Both the position numbers and the translations under genes were made by a program. From Cocos nucifera (Eukaryota > Streptophyta > Magnoliopsida > Arecales > Arecaceae), in contig QRFJ01004993.1 of assembly GCA_006176705.1 (NCBI GenBank), positions 62,001 to 126,000 on the forward strand: a DNA stretch of 64,000 nt, given 5' to 3'. Shown here piece by piece: positions 22,924 through 33,784 of the stretch. The notes below the pieces were generated by a model. That model did not search any database. It was not told where the DNA came from and saw nothing but the letters and a program-made list of their open reading frames with translations. The stretch's first letter is position 1; every line of letters begins with the position of its first letter.

Positions 22924-25612
22924 TGACTCTGGTTCTAATGCTCATTTGTGCACTTTCATGTAGAATCTTAAGGAGAGCAGGAGGCTAAGGGATGGTGAGA
23001 TGATTCTACGCATTGAAAATGGAGCAAGAGTTGCTGCTGTGGCCGTAGGAATCTACCCTCTTCGATTACCGTTTAGATTAGATTTAGTTTTTAGGAACTA
23101 TTTTTATGTGCCTATAACAAGTAGGAATTTGATTTCTATTTCATGTTTAGCACAAGAAGGCTATGTAATTAGTTTTCTTAAGGATCATTATAATATTCTT
23201 TTTGAAAGAAATAAAATTACAAGTGATTTTTTTTTAAATGATCTCCATCAGTTATATATTGATGTTTCTATTTTTAATATCGCGCAAAACATGAATGCCA
23301 TAGGATCAAAGTGACCTAGGAATAGTCTAAATGATAGGTATCTTTGGCACCTTAGGCTAGGTCATATAGCTGAAAATAGGATTAACAAATTAGAAAAATA
23401 TGGGCTATTGAGTCCATTGACTTTTGAGTCATATCCGATTTATGAATCATATCTTCATGGCAAAATGACCAAGCTCCCTTTTGTAGGACATGGGGAAAGG
23501 GTCATAGACCTACTTGCCCTAGTACATACTGATATATGTGGCCCATTTAATGTATCGACCAGGGATAATTATGTCTACTTCATCATCTTTATCGATGATC
23601 TATCTCGGTATGGGTATATGATTTGATGCGACATAAGTCTGAAGCTTTTGAAAGGTTCAAGAACTTCAGACTCGAAGTAGAAAAGCAAATAGAAAAATCC
23701 ATTAAGCTTCTTCGATCAGATCGAGGAGGTGAATATCTTAGTCAAAAATTTCTAGACTATCTTAAGGACAATGGCATAGTCTCTCAATGGACTCCACCTA
23801 AAATATCTCAACTCAACAGAATTTTAGAATAGAGAAATAGGATCCTATTAGATATGGTCCGATCTATGATGAGTTTCACCAACCTTCCTGAGTTTCTTTG
23901 GGGACATAGTCTGATGACCACTATATATTTATTAAATAGGGTTTCCTCTAAGATCGTTTCTACCACACCATATGAGATATGGCATGGTAAGAAATCAAGT
24001 CTGAGTCATCTTAGAATTTAAAATTATTTGGCCCATGTCCAGATACAACAGACAAACAAATTAAAGTCTAGATCCTTTAGAGCTTGATTTATTGAATATC
24101 CTAAAGAGTCATTAGGATATTATTTCTATCTTCTAAAAGATCATAATATGATTGTGAGTCGATATGCCATCTTTCTTGAAAAATAATTTATTCTAGATGG
24201 TGGCATCAGAAGATAGATTGACTCGAGGAGAAAATCTCTGATGAGAAACAAGCTAACGAACCTATGGAACCCAATTAGATTGAGCCAACCCAGACACTAC
24301 CTCCTCCATCTCGTAGATCAAGTAGAATTTTTCATCCTCCTGAAAGGTACTTAGGTACTATATCAGAAGACGTAGAAAAAATATTTTGCACAGAAAATGG
24401 GGTTCATGGTGATGATCCCAAAACCTATGACTAGACGATATCAGATATCGACTCTGAGAAATGGTTAGAGATAATGAAGTTAGAGATTGACTCAATGCGA
24501 TCGAACCAGGTCTAAATCTTGGTAGATCCACCTGAAGGTATAGTACCTATTGGGTATAAATAGATCTTCAAAAGAAAGATAGGTGCCGATGGGAATGTAG
24601 AGACATTCAAAGCAAGGGTCATAGTGAAAGGGTATAGTCAGCACGAAGGCATTGATTAGTAGGATACTTTTTTGTCAGTAGCCATGCTCAAATCCATTCG
24701 CACATTACTTGCTATTGTAGCCTATTTTGATTATGAAATATGGTAGATGAACATGAAAATGGCATTCTTAAATAGATATCTTGAGGAAGATATCTATATG
24801 GAACAACCGCTTGGTTTCACATCTAGTGATGATGATCATAAGGTATGCAAGCTGCAAAGGTCCATATATGGACTTAAGCAAGCATCTACAAGCTGGAATG
24901 CTTATTTCAATGATGTAATCGAATCATTTGGATTCATCAAGAATGATGAGGAGCCGTATGTTTTCAAAAAGATCAGTGGAAGCACTATTATCTTTCTTAT
25001 ACTGTACATGGATGACATCCTCCTAACTGAAAATGATATTTTCATGTTGACTACAATTAAAATATGGTTGTCTAAGGAGTTTCCTATGAAAGATCTAGGA
25101 GAGACATCCTTTATTATGGAAATTAAAATCTGTAGGGATAGACCGAATAGGATTCTAGGTCTCTTACAGAAGATGTACATAAAGGAGGTGCTAAAATGGT
25201 TTAGCATGGAAAACTTCAAGAGGGGATTAGTATCCTTCAAACATGGCATTCATCTCTTCAAGAAGATGTGCCCTAGCACACCTGAGAAGATTGAATGCAT
25301 GAGTAAGATTCCTTATGTTTCGGCAATAGAGAGCCTCATGTATGACATGCTATGTACATGACCTGATATTGCCCCTACTGTGAGTGTCTCGGGCAGGTAT
25401 CACTCAAATCCAGGTGAAGAGCACTAGACTTCTGTAAAATGTATCCTTAAGTACTTGAGAAGGACTAAGGATATGTTTCTAGTTTTTGGTAATGGAAAAC
25501 TCTAGGTCTAGGGGTATACAGACTCAGATTTTATGTCTGACATAGATGATCAAAAGTTAACATCTAAAAGTCTGTTTATTTGTAATGATGAAGCTATCAA
25601 TTGAAAGAGTTT
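22924..25612 (+). pseudogene. Element B protease-integrase-RT-RNase H (part), broken
   Basis: Continues the protease from TGACTCTGGTTCT (Asp-Ser-Gly-Ser). Integrase follows with HLRLGHIAENRINK (H residues kept), LVHTDICGPF near 23525, LRSDRGGEYLS near 23710 and ILE followed by a stop near 23825, so the Glu of the DDE triad remains. After FLEK there is an in-frame TAA (near 24183). RT lies at 24500-25360 with an intact LYMDDILL box (near 24995-25020). RNase H reaches NDEAIN, then the sequence is replaced by non-B DNA. Many stops are present. Confidence 0.85.
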
Positions 25613-25665
25613 CTCCTCTTCTTGCCCAACCAATCATAACCCTTTTTATCATTTAAATTGATTGG
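25613..25665 (-). repeat. 53-bp orphan LTR fragment at the B/D junction
   Basis: Resembles the interior of D's own LTR (compare 26263-26325: CTCCTCTTC, AACCAATCA, ACCCTTT, GATTGG), in the same orientation. It lies between the broken RNase H of B and the outer end of D. It is evidence that a second LTR of this family once stood here. Confidence 0.6.
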
Positions 25666-26237
25666 TGAAGGGAAATCCTGATTTCCCGGTCCAGGTTCGT
25701 CCAGATCTGATTAGATCAAGAGATATATTTCAAAAATTTTCTCTTGATCTCAATCAGATCTTGATATGTTTCAGATCTGATTCTTATTATTTTAATAAAT
25801 AAAATAAAATAAGATAAATTAAATCAAATTTAATTTACCTGATTTGGGTAATCCTATTACCCTGTAGATGATCCTGATTGCAGCGGAAGGTTCTGGATCT
25901 TAGCCACGCAAGCGCCTGGCCTCTACCGGTATCCACTCGGGTTGGATCTGGAGATCCTCTTCTTCTCTATCACACCTCCAAAAATCAGATCTGGATCTGA
26001 TCTGGAGGATCTTCAAAACTCTTTTGAAGATCTGCAGTCGTCCTTTTGCAGCAGCGCAGCCTTCTTGCTTTTGATCGCCTTTCTTGATCTGAATCGCACC
26101 AACCTAAGTCCAAAACTCTTTTGGACGTGGAGAGCAAGGGGAGAAGAGACTATGGCATGGAGAAGGAGGGGAGAGGCAGCCTTGGGGCGTGGGGTTTCTC
26201 AATTGAATTTCTTCTCTTAGGGTTGGGCGCAGGGTCT

Positions 26238-26245
26238 TATTTATA
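26238..26245 (-). promoter_or_regulatory. TATA box in D 3' LTR
   Basis: Minus strand TATAAATA followed by AGACCC. Same box at 34366-34373 in the 5' LTR. Confidence 0.65.
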
Positions 26246-26551
26246 GACCTCTTGTGATCCAACTCCTCTTCCTCTCAACCAATCACAACCCTTTGTGAAA
26301 TCAGATCTAAATCTGATTGGTTGGAATAGAGACCCCTGGATTCCTCCTTAGAGGGTGCCTAAGACCAGTCAAACTGGATTCTTAGTAGAACTCTGATTGG
26401 AATCCAAAAGGGAGGTGGAGTCCTTGTCCAACAAGGACTCCTAGGCGCCTCCTACTTGGGCTCACGCCACCCTTGGCGTGCGCCCTTCTCCTTGCCAGGT
26501 TCTGGCAGGGGGACAGGCCCCCACCAGCTCTCCAATAGGTGCATGACATGT

Positions 26552-26618
26552 GGTCAAAAGTCAAAGGGTCAATGGTCAACGTTTGACCAGTCAAAGGTAG
26601 ACTTTTGACCAAAGTCAA
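26552..26618 (-). promoter_or_regulatory. W-box cluster in D U3
   Basis: Eight TTGAC cores (either strand) in 67 bp, at 26553, 26560, 26568, 26575, 26583, 26590, 26605 and 26614. TTGAC is the core bound by WRKY transcription factors. The cluster lies about 310-370 bp upstream of the TATA box in the transcript sense, and is repeated in the 5' LTR at 34683-34749. Related LTRs of C and H keep only a few of these. Confidence 0.55.
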
Positions 26619-27942
26619 AGAACAAGAAATGGCAGGTGACCAAAAATGGCAGGTAATGTCTTACAAATAAGACAACCTATTCTGACTTGGACAACCTCCA
26701 GTCAGACCATATGAAGGCCTCTGATTGAGCACAAACTCCTTTGGCTCAGTCAGGACAACTTATTTATGATAGTAAAAGAAGAACGTTAGGTTCAATCGAG
26801 TGCTAGCACGATTTCCTTGAACCTAATTGAATCTCATTCAGATCAATTGAACTAGATCAGTTCAATTGATGATCACCAGATTCAAACCCTTGTTTGTGTG
26901 ACCCAGTTAGGTTCAGTTCTGTATGGTAATGGGATATGTCATGATCTCTATCATAGACATCATCGAAACTCCTTTCGATGGATCAGAACTCTTCTGATTC
27001 GAACAGCTAGAATGATCGATCATCTAAATCATTCTAATTGCTCCCAAAATCCACCAGTGACACCTAGCAGTATATGGTGGCAACCCATCAGAGCTGAATG
27101 CGAACCTCTTGGTGCAGCTACCTGTGTGATTAAGTTCTTCTATCTTGAGCCCCGATCAGATTAGGGTTAAGGTGAACTCGTCAAACCCTAGTCTCTGTCA
27201 TATGATGTAATCATTCGATTCGAGTCCAATGTGAAAATCTAAATAGAAACTCTTTCTATTATTTCACTCTACCATGGCCATGGATTTCTGGACTTGATTC
27301 TCATGATCATCATAGGGCTACTCCTCTACCACCGAGGTAGATAGATTCCATCTTGATGCAATCCAGTTCCTACAATGAACATGCTATAGCCAACATACAC
27401 CTCAGGGTTCCATATGGCTAGGAGACCGAGTAATGGTGTAGTCAAACTATAACACCCTCAAGGTGAACTGCCGATGCATCTCAGGTCAAAGAACCAGACA
27501 CACTACTGCAGCATCGAGTCAGTCATTGACGAGAAGGTAGACTTCCCTAATGACTACTCGAGGTGGTCACGCTCAGTGCCCTCGTTCTCTAACGAGTACC
27601 TGTACTCTCGCTCCGGTGTCTCCACACCGTAGACTCAAGACTCATCTACTAAAGAGAAGCGATCGTACACCAACCTTCCGGATCAATCACCATCCTCGTG
27701 ATGATCCTATGGTCGGGAGCTGTTTATGAGTTAATAATGATTATTCATGTCTTAAATTTTCAACTCTTGAAAATATGAATTATCATTACCATTAACTCAA
27801 AGGATGTATCACAGACACTAAATACACATGTGTGATAGAAAATAACCCATTTTATTAATTATAGTCAAAATTATAATTTTGCCCCTAGAAGTGTATTACA
27901 AGTGTCAGCCAATTCTGGCTTCTAGGGCACATATATCTAACA

Positions 27943-27954
27943 ATCTCCCACTTG
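27943..27954 (-). other. Element D polypurine tract
   Basis: Plus strand ATCTCCCACTTG abuts the LTR, so the minus strand reads CAAGTGGGAGAT. Intact plus-strand primer, just after the polyprotein stop. Confidence 0.9.
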
Positions 27955-27956
27955 TC

Positions 27957-29678
27957 CTAAAGCCAATTGGCTACAAGTCTAAGTCCCATCTTCTCAAGGT
28001 GGGCTTCGATCTTCTGCTGGCCCAACGGCTTTGTAAGTGGGTCTGCCACATTATCTGCGGAGTTGACTCTCTTGACCTCAACGTAACCTTTCTCAAGGTA
28101 ATCGCGGATGAGATGATATCGCCGCTCAATGTGCTTGGACTTCTGGTGAGACCTCGGCTCCTTAGCAAGGGCTATGGCGCCATTGTTGTCGCAGTAAAGA
28201 GGAATGGCATCTGATGGCATTACTCCAATTTCTGCAGCAAACTTCTTGTACCAGAATGCTTCCTTTGCAGCCTCTGATGCAGCTATATATTCTGCTTCCA
28301 TGGTGGAATCTGCTATCACAGTTTGCTTGGAACTCTTCCAGCTGACAGCTCCACCATTGCACACAAACAGACTTCCAGATGTCGACTTTCGATCATCTAT
28401 ATCGGACATGAAGTCCGAGTCTGTGTATCCCTGAACTTGGAGTTCTCCATTACCAAAGACCAACATCATATCCTTAGTTCTTCTCAAGTACTTAAGGATA
28501 CATTTCACAGAAGTCCAGTGTTCTTCACCTGGATTTGACTGATATCTGCTTGTGACACTCACAGCATGGGCTATATCAGGTCGTGTACATAGCATGGCAT
28601 ACATGAGGCTCCCTATTGCAGAAGCATAAGGGATCTTGCTCATGCGTTCTATTTCCTCAGGTGTGCTGGGGCACATCTTCTTGGAAAGATGAATACCATG
28701 TCTGAAGGGTATTAATCCCCTCTTAGAGTTTTCCATACTAAACCTCTTTAGTACTTCCTCTATGTACATCTTCTGTGAAAGTCCTAGCATCCTATTCGGT
28801 CTATCCCTATAGACCTTAATTCCTAGAATAAAGGATGCTTCACCTAGGTCTTTCATGGAGAATTCCTTGGACAACCACATCTTGACTGATGTCAACATGG
28901 GAATATCATTCCCAATAAGGAGGATGTCATCCACGTACAATACGAGGAAGACAACAGCGCTCCCACTGACCCTTTTGAAAACACATGGTTCCTCTTCATT
29001 TTTGATGAAACCAAACTTTTTGATCACATCATTGAAACGAGTGTTCCAGCTCCGAGATGCTTGCTTAAGTCCATATATGGACCTTTGCAGCTTGCAAACC
29101 TTGTGATCAGTATCACTGGATGTGAAACCTAGCGGCTGTTCCATATAGATATCTTCCTCAAGATATCCATTTAGGAATGCCGTTTTCACGTCCATTTGCC
29201 ATATTTCATAATCGAAATAGGCTGCAACAGCAAGCAATGTGCGGATGGATTTTAGCATAGCTACCGGGGAAAAGGTATCCTGATAGTCAATGCCTTCGCG
29301 TTGACTATAACCTTTTGCCACCAGTCTAGCCTTGAATGTCTCCACATTCCCATCTGCACCAATCTTTCTCTTGAAGATCCATTTACACCCAATAGGTACT
29401 ATACCTTCTGGTGGATCTACCAAGGTCCAGACTTGGTTTGAGTGCATCGAGTCAATCTCTGACTTCATTGCCTCAAGCCATTTCTCGGAGTCGATATCTG
29501 ATATCGCCTCGTTGTAGGTTTTGGGATCATCACCATGAGCACCATTACCTATGAGGAACATTTCCTCTACATCCTCTGAAATAATACCTAAGTATCTTTC
29601 AGGGGGACGGGAAACTCTTTCCGATCTACGAGGTGGAGGAGGTAGTGTTCTTATTGGCTCAACCTGATTTGGTTCCAC
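27957..29678 (-). CDS. Element D reverse transcriptase-RNase H
   Basis: A 573-codon open frame, the most complete in the window. Linker rich in Pro and Arg at residues 10-30. RT from about 80 (NQVWTLVDPPEG), first catalytic Asp in WQMDVKTAFLNG (163) and YVDD at 248-251. Connection domain to about 410. RNase H with Asp 420 (YTDSDF), Glu 461/463 (MEAEY) and Asp 497 (YCDNNGA), ending DPLTKPLG near 547-553 and VANWL. Every catalytic residue expected in copia enzymes is present. The first Met is probably not a true start: normally this is part of one polyprotein, and here it is separated from integrase by a stop at 29757-29759. Confidence 0.92.
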   Translation of the reverse strand: MEPNQVEPIRTLPPPPRRSERVSRPPERYLGIISEDVEEMFLIGNGAHGDDPKTYNEAISDIDSEKWLEAMKSEIDSMHSNQVWTLVDPPEGIVPIGCKWIFKRKIGADGNVETFKARLVAKGYSQREGIDYQDTFSPVAMLKSIRTLLAVAAYFDYEIWQMDVKTAFLNGYLEEDIYMEQPLGFTSSDTDHKVCKLQRSIYGLKQASRSWNTRFNDVIKKFGFIKNEEEPCVFKRVSGSAVVFLVLYVDDILLIGNDIPMLTSVKMWLSKEFSMKDLGEASFILGIKVYRDRPNRMLGLSQKMYIEEVLKRFSMENSKRGLIPFRHGIHLSKKMCPSTPEEIERMSKIPYASAIGSLMYAMLCTRPDIAHAVSVTSRYQSNPGEEHWTSVKCILKYLRRTKDMMLVFGNGELQVQGYTDSDFMSDIDDRKSTSGSLFVCNGGAVSWKSSKQTVIADSTMEAEYIAASEAAKEAFWYKKFAAEIGVMPSDAIPLYCDNNGAIALAKEPRSHQKSKHIERRYHLIRDYLEKGYVEVKRVNSADNVADPLTKPLGQQKIEAHLEKMGLRLVANWL

Positions 29679-29756
29679 TTGGTCCTTAGCTCGTTCTGCT
29701 TGTGAGACTTTCTCATCAAGCTTAATCTGCTTTCCAATGCCACTATCTTGAATAAA

Positions 29757-29759
29757 CTA
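29757..29759 (-). other. In-frame stop between integrase and RT, shared by B, C and D
   Basis: On the minus strand CTTGAAAAA is followed by TAG, then TTTATTCAAGAT. The same codon is TAG in both C units (15418-15420 and about 18869-18871) and TAA in B (about 24183). In A, F and G the position is a sense codon (MEKEF, FLEEEF, FLEKKF). Confidence 0.8.
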
Positions 29760-30678
29760 TTTTTCAAGAAATATGGCATGTCGACTCACAATCACATTGT
29801 GGTCTTCTGGAATGTAGAAATAGTATCCTAATGACTCTTTAGGATATCCTATGAATCGAGCTCTAAAGGACCTAAACTCTAACTTGTCCGCTTGTTGTCT
29901 TTTGACATGAGCCGGACAACCCCAAATTCTGAGATGACTCAGACTTGGTTTCTTACCGTGCCATATCTCATACGGTGTGGTAGGAACGGTTTTAGAGGGA
30001 ACCCTATTCAGTAAGATAGATTGAAGTTAATAATGAATGTCCCCAAAGAAAATCAGGGAGGTCTGTGAAGCTCATCATGGATCGAACCATATCCAATAGA
30101 GTCCGATTTCTCCGTTCTGAAACCCCGTTGAGTTGAGGTGTTCCTGGTGGAGTCCATTGAGAGACTATGCCATTTTCCTTAAGATAGTCTAGGAATTCCC
30201 GGCTAAGGTATTCACCTCCTCGATCTGATCGAAGAACCTTAATGGGTTTTCCAGTTTGTTTTTCTACTTCATGTCTGAATTCTTTGAACTTTTCAAAAGC
30301 TTCAGACTTATGTCTCATAAGATACACATACCCATACCTAGACAGATCATCGGTAAAGGTAATGAAGTAGACAAAATTGCCTCTAGCCGGCACATCAAAT
30401 GGGCCGCACACATCAGTATGTACTAGGGCAAGGAGATCTGTGGCCCTCTCCCCATGTCCAACAAAAGGGAGTTTAGTCATTTTGCCTTGAAGACAAGATT
30501 CACAAGTTGGATATGACTCAAAAGTCAATGGACTCAATAGCCCATTTTTCTCCAATTTGTTAATCCTATCTTCTGCTATATGACCTAATCTCAGGTGCCA
30601 TAGATATCTGTCGTTTGGACTATCCCTAGGTCGTTTGGCATTCACGTTTTGCTCGATAGTTAAGAACAGGTACATCAA
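29757..30678 (-). pseudogene. Element D integrase, frameshifted
   Basis: Zinc-binding HLRLGHIAEDRINKLEKNG with CESC near 30500-30610 is intact (HHCC). The catalytic triad is intact: LVHTDVCGPF (near 30405-30440), LRSDRGGEYLS (near 30205-30240) and NGVSERRNRTLLDM (near 30090-30135). The open frame 30004-30678 breaks at SIYL, where one extra base shifts the frame. Integrase C-terminal sequence continues (TPYEIWHGKKPSLSHLRIW) to HAIFLEK and the TAG at 29757-29759. A further one-base shift separates it from protease near 30680. Confidence 0.9.
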
Positions 30679-31906
30679 TATGCAAGCTGATAAAGACCAT
30701 TAATAAGGAAACCATTTGCAATTTTATTTCTTTCATAAAGAATGTTACAATGGTCCTTAAAGAAGGTGATCACATAACCTTCTTGTGCTAAGCATGAAAC
30801 AGAAATCAAATTCCTGCTAGCTGCAGGCACATAATAACAGTCTTTTAAAACTAAGTCTAAACCAGATGGTAATCGAAGAGGGTATGTTCCCACGGCTACT
30901 GCAGCAACTCTTGCTCCATTACCGACGCGTAGGATCATGTCTCCATCCCTCAGCCTCCTGCTATCCTCAAGACCCTGCATAGAAGTGCACAGATGAGCAC
31001 TAGAACCAGAGTCAAGCACCCAACTGGATGCAGAAGAAACCGTAAGGTTAGACTCAATAACGAGCATACCTCCAGAAGGACCTTCCTTCTTGTTCTTCAG
31101 GGTGGCCAGGTAAGTAGGGCAGTTCCGCTTCCAATGGCCGTCGCTGTTGCAATGGAAACACTTTCCTTTGCCATCGACCTTTTTCTTCGGTTCTGCCTTC
31201 TTCTTCTTTGATCCTTCCACCTTTTGCTTTTTCACAGACTTCTTTTTCTTTCCATAAGACTTTCTTTTGGAAGAAGTCCGTTCCATAGCAAGAACTGAGC
31301 CTTTAGAACCTTTCATAGAAAGCTCAGCGGTAACCAGCATATTCATTAACTCGGCCAAGGAATTTTGAAGTTTATGCATGTGGTAATTCATGATGAATTG
31401 CCCATATGCATCAGTCAAGGATTGCAGAATAATATCGTTCTGCAGATCCAAGTCCAACTTCACACCGAGCTTCTCAAGCTCTTCCATGTCCTTGATCATT
31501 GTCAGACAGTGATCTTGGACTGACTGCCCATCACGCATCTTAGCCTTAAAAAGTCATTTTCGTGACTTGATATTTGGCTGCGCGACTCTGTTCACCAAAC
31601 ATCTCCTGCAGGTGAGCCAACATTTGGCGAGCAGTCCCGATATCTTCATGTTGGCGCTGGAGCTCATCAGACATCGAGCCCAACATGTAGTATCTGGCCT
31701 TATTGTCTTCGTCAATCCATTTTTCCAGAGACGCTCTCTGTTCAAGTGGATGGACGAGCTGGTAAGGTGGGAGGGTCCTGGTCCAAAACATGTGTTAACT
31801 TCTCTGAACCCAAAACAATTTTGTAGTTCCTGAGCCAATCTTTATAATTGGGTCCAGTCAGTCTATGTGTGTCTAGGATACGTGCCAGTGGGTTGGACGC
31901 AGACAT
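30675..31906 (-). pseudogene. Element D gag-protease, frameshifted
   Basis: Starts at ATG 31906 (MSASNPLARILDTHRLTGPN). Two single-base shifts break gag, near 31755 (after LPARP) and near 31545 (after KMTF). The 287-codon frame 30675-31538 then holds the gag C-terminal region, a lysine-rich stretch, a complete zinc knuckle CFHCNSDGHWKRNC (about 31125-31165) and the aspartic protease active site SSWVLDSGSSAHL (about 30985-31020). Apart from the shifts the domains look functional. Confidence 0.9.
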
Positions 31907-32203
31907 TTTCCTGTAGAGAGTCAAAGATTCTAGTTAGATACTGTAATTTTGACTTGACCAATTTGTTTAGGGATTTTATTTTTAAACAAATTAGCTCCCA
32001 CTATTTTCTCGGATCCCTACACTCCCTCTGTAGAGATGCGAAAATCTCCACGATTGATGATTTCTAGTGGGTGGTGCGGTCTCACCAACTGACTCATCAC
32101 CTCACCTAACAGTTATTGGTGATGGGTTAGCCAATGAGTGAACAACTCTTGTTCAATGATTCTCTAATCATGGTGCACCCAAACTTGGTCTCTAATTCAT
32201 GAA

Positions 32204-32308
32204 TCTCACCGTATCCGGAATATTGATCCACTCCTTAGTTAAGTCAGACCCACCATTTGCATAGACTGGGTTCCTAATTGGAGTCTCTCACCGTATCCGG
32301 AATATTGA
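32204..32308 (-). repeat. Leader direct repeat pair (D copy)
   Basis: Two exact 23-bp copies beginning TCTCACCGTATCCGG on the plus strand, at 32204-32226 and 32286-32308 (82 bp apart). They contain the partly palindromic TCCGGA. Degenerate counterparts are at 12482 and 12563 in B. Confidence 0.8.
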
Positions 32309-33115
32309 GCCCAACTCATCCTCCAGCCCATAGCATCCAATGCCTAATAGACATGGTTGCATCTTCCCGGTGCAACTGAGCCACTGTATCCAGCCGAGAA
32401 CAATCAACCCCGGGAAGGGCCCGCACGTCTACAATGGTGGAAGACCTCAGACTTAATCTTTTCTTAGGGAGAATTGATTCAGGTCTCATTAAACTAGACT
32501 TGGCTTAGTCATAACAATTATGACTAACCTAGTGGCATGGGTTAGCTCGGATTATTGACCACCTCAGATCAGAACTGTGTCAACAGATATGGCCAGGTAA
32601 GTGAGACCGGTGGAAGGAATATGCCATTAACTCGCACAAGAACGCATTCAGGTCGAGTAGCTTCCAATTAAAAACCAGTCGGTCGTCTGTGCCAAACTTA
32701 CCTTAGACACCAAATTGTTGAGTCAGAACCAATTGGGTTAGCCTACAATCCAGACTCTAACCTCTGAGCCTAATTAGGTCTTGCTTGATCGTGACTCGAT
32801 CTTGACCCAGACTTAATCCTATTAGGCTGGTCAATTTAAGCATTGTTGATCCCATCTAACCAACTCTTGATTCGGTTTGATCAACCGCTTAGACCTAATT
32901 GAGCTACCCAAGCCCGAACCCAGTATTATGAATATGTCTTAGATCTGAAATTCTCAATTTTAGACCTAATTAATATTCCATAAACTTAATTCTTAATTAA
33001 GTTAGGGTTCATAAACAAAATATGCACAATAAATCCTAGGGTTTCAGGATCTAGGGTTTTGCAGAAAGTAAGTTTTGGGTTTCTGATTAAGGACGAACAC
33101 GCAGCACCCCTACAC

Positions 33116-33178
33116 GTCATAAGAACACCCCATCGAATGGGAAGAGAGGGCCTTTAAACCCTTCTTCGTTCTTATGAC
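33116..33178 (-). other. Conserved leader hairpin (D copy)
   Basis: Plus-strand arms GTCATAAGAAC (33116-33126) and GTTCTTATGAC (33168-33178) are perfect complements over 11 bp. The loop holds GGCCTTTAAAC (33149-33159; sense GTTTAAAGGCC) and an inner CCCAT/ATGGG hairpin. It lies about 600 nt downstream of the PBS. Confidence 0.75.
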
Positions 33179-33770
33179 CGGACGGCCAAGAGGAACGCCT
33201 TAATCAGGAACATTCAATACTACAAAACAGTTATAGATCTATATCATATATCTCATATACAAATTTAGATCTAATCATGGCATATTTTGCATACATCTCA
33301 TGTATCAAATCATGCATATTTTTCAGATCTAAATTATCTCATAATAATCTAAAAAATTAGATTTAAATTGATCTAATCAAAATAAATTCTAATCTAGACA
33401 ATTATGTAGAACTATTCTACAACTAGTCTAGACATGCATCAATCATATCTCATATGATATTTAAAATTAAATAATTTTTATTTGCTATTTTTTCAGATGT
33501 TATTATAACACTTATAATATCAAAAAATAGTAAATAAGAAGATCTAAAATATGATTTAATCAGATTAAATCAAAGACATGCAAAACTATTCTATAGAACT
33601 ATTCTATTCTAGAACTAGTCATGCATATCTTCATAATCTTAGATCCAAATCATTTAATTTTAATTTTTTCTGATTTCAGATCTGATCACATCTCATGTGA
33701 CATCTGAAATCACTTTATTTTCTAATTAAAATAAAATTTAAAATCAGATCTAAACAATTTTAGAACCATG

Positions 33771-33782
33771 GCTCTGATACCA
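33771..33782 (-). other. Element D primer-binding site
   Basis: Plus strand GCTCTGATACCA, an exact complement match to initiator tRNA-Met (TGGTATCAGAGC), two bases from the 5' LTR. Confidence 0.95.
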
Positions 33783-33784
33783 GT

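Larger units (their letters stand above)
25666..27942 (-). repeat. Element D 3' LTR (2277 bp)
   Basis: TGAAGGGAAATCC at 25666 to ATATCTAACA at 27942. Carries a TATA box (26238-26245) and a W-box cluster (26552-26618). The open frames seen inside (25942-26220, 26898-27164) have counterparts in the other LTR at 34067 and 35033 because the LTRs are copies. They do not resemble any known protein. Confidence 0.93.
31907..33770 (-). other. Element D 5' leader, noncoding
   Basis: About 1.86 kb between the PBS and gag. No long frame runs in the sense direction. It contains the conserved hairpin (33116-33178) and the exact direct repeat pair (32204-32308). Confidence 0.8.

Noticed and set aside
26898..27164. 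88-codon frame repeated at 35033-35299 and, diverged, at 61862-62128
   Set aside because: All three are the same LTR segment of D and H. There is no start context or known domain, and the two D copies are near-identical only because the LTRs are.
33771..33782. Sequence matching a tRNA 3' end
   Set aside because: It is a primer-binding site 12 nt long, with no tRNA cloverleaf around it; the same holds at 40202 and 10988.
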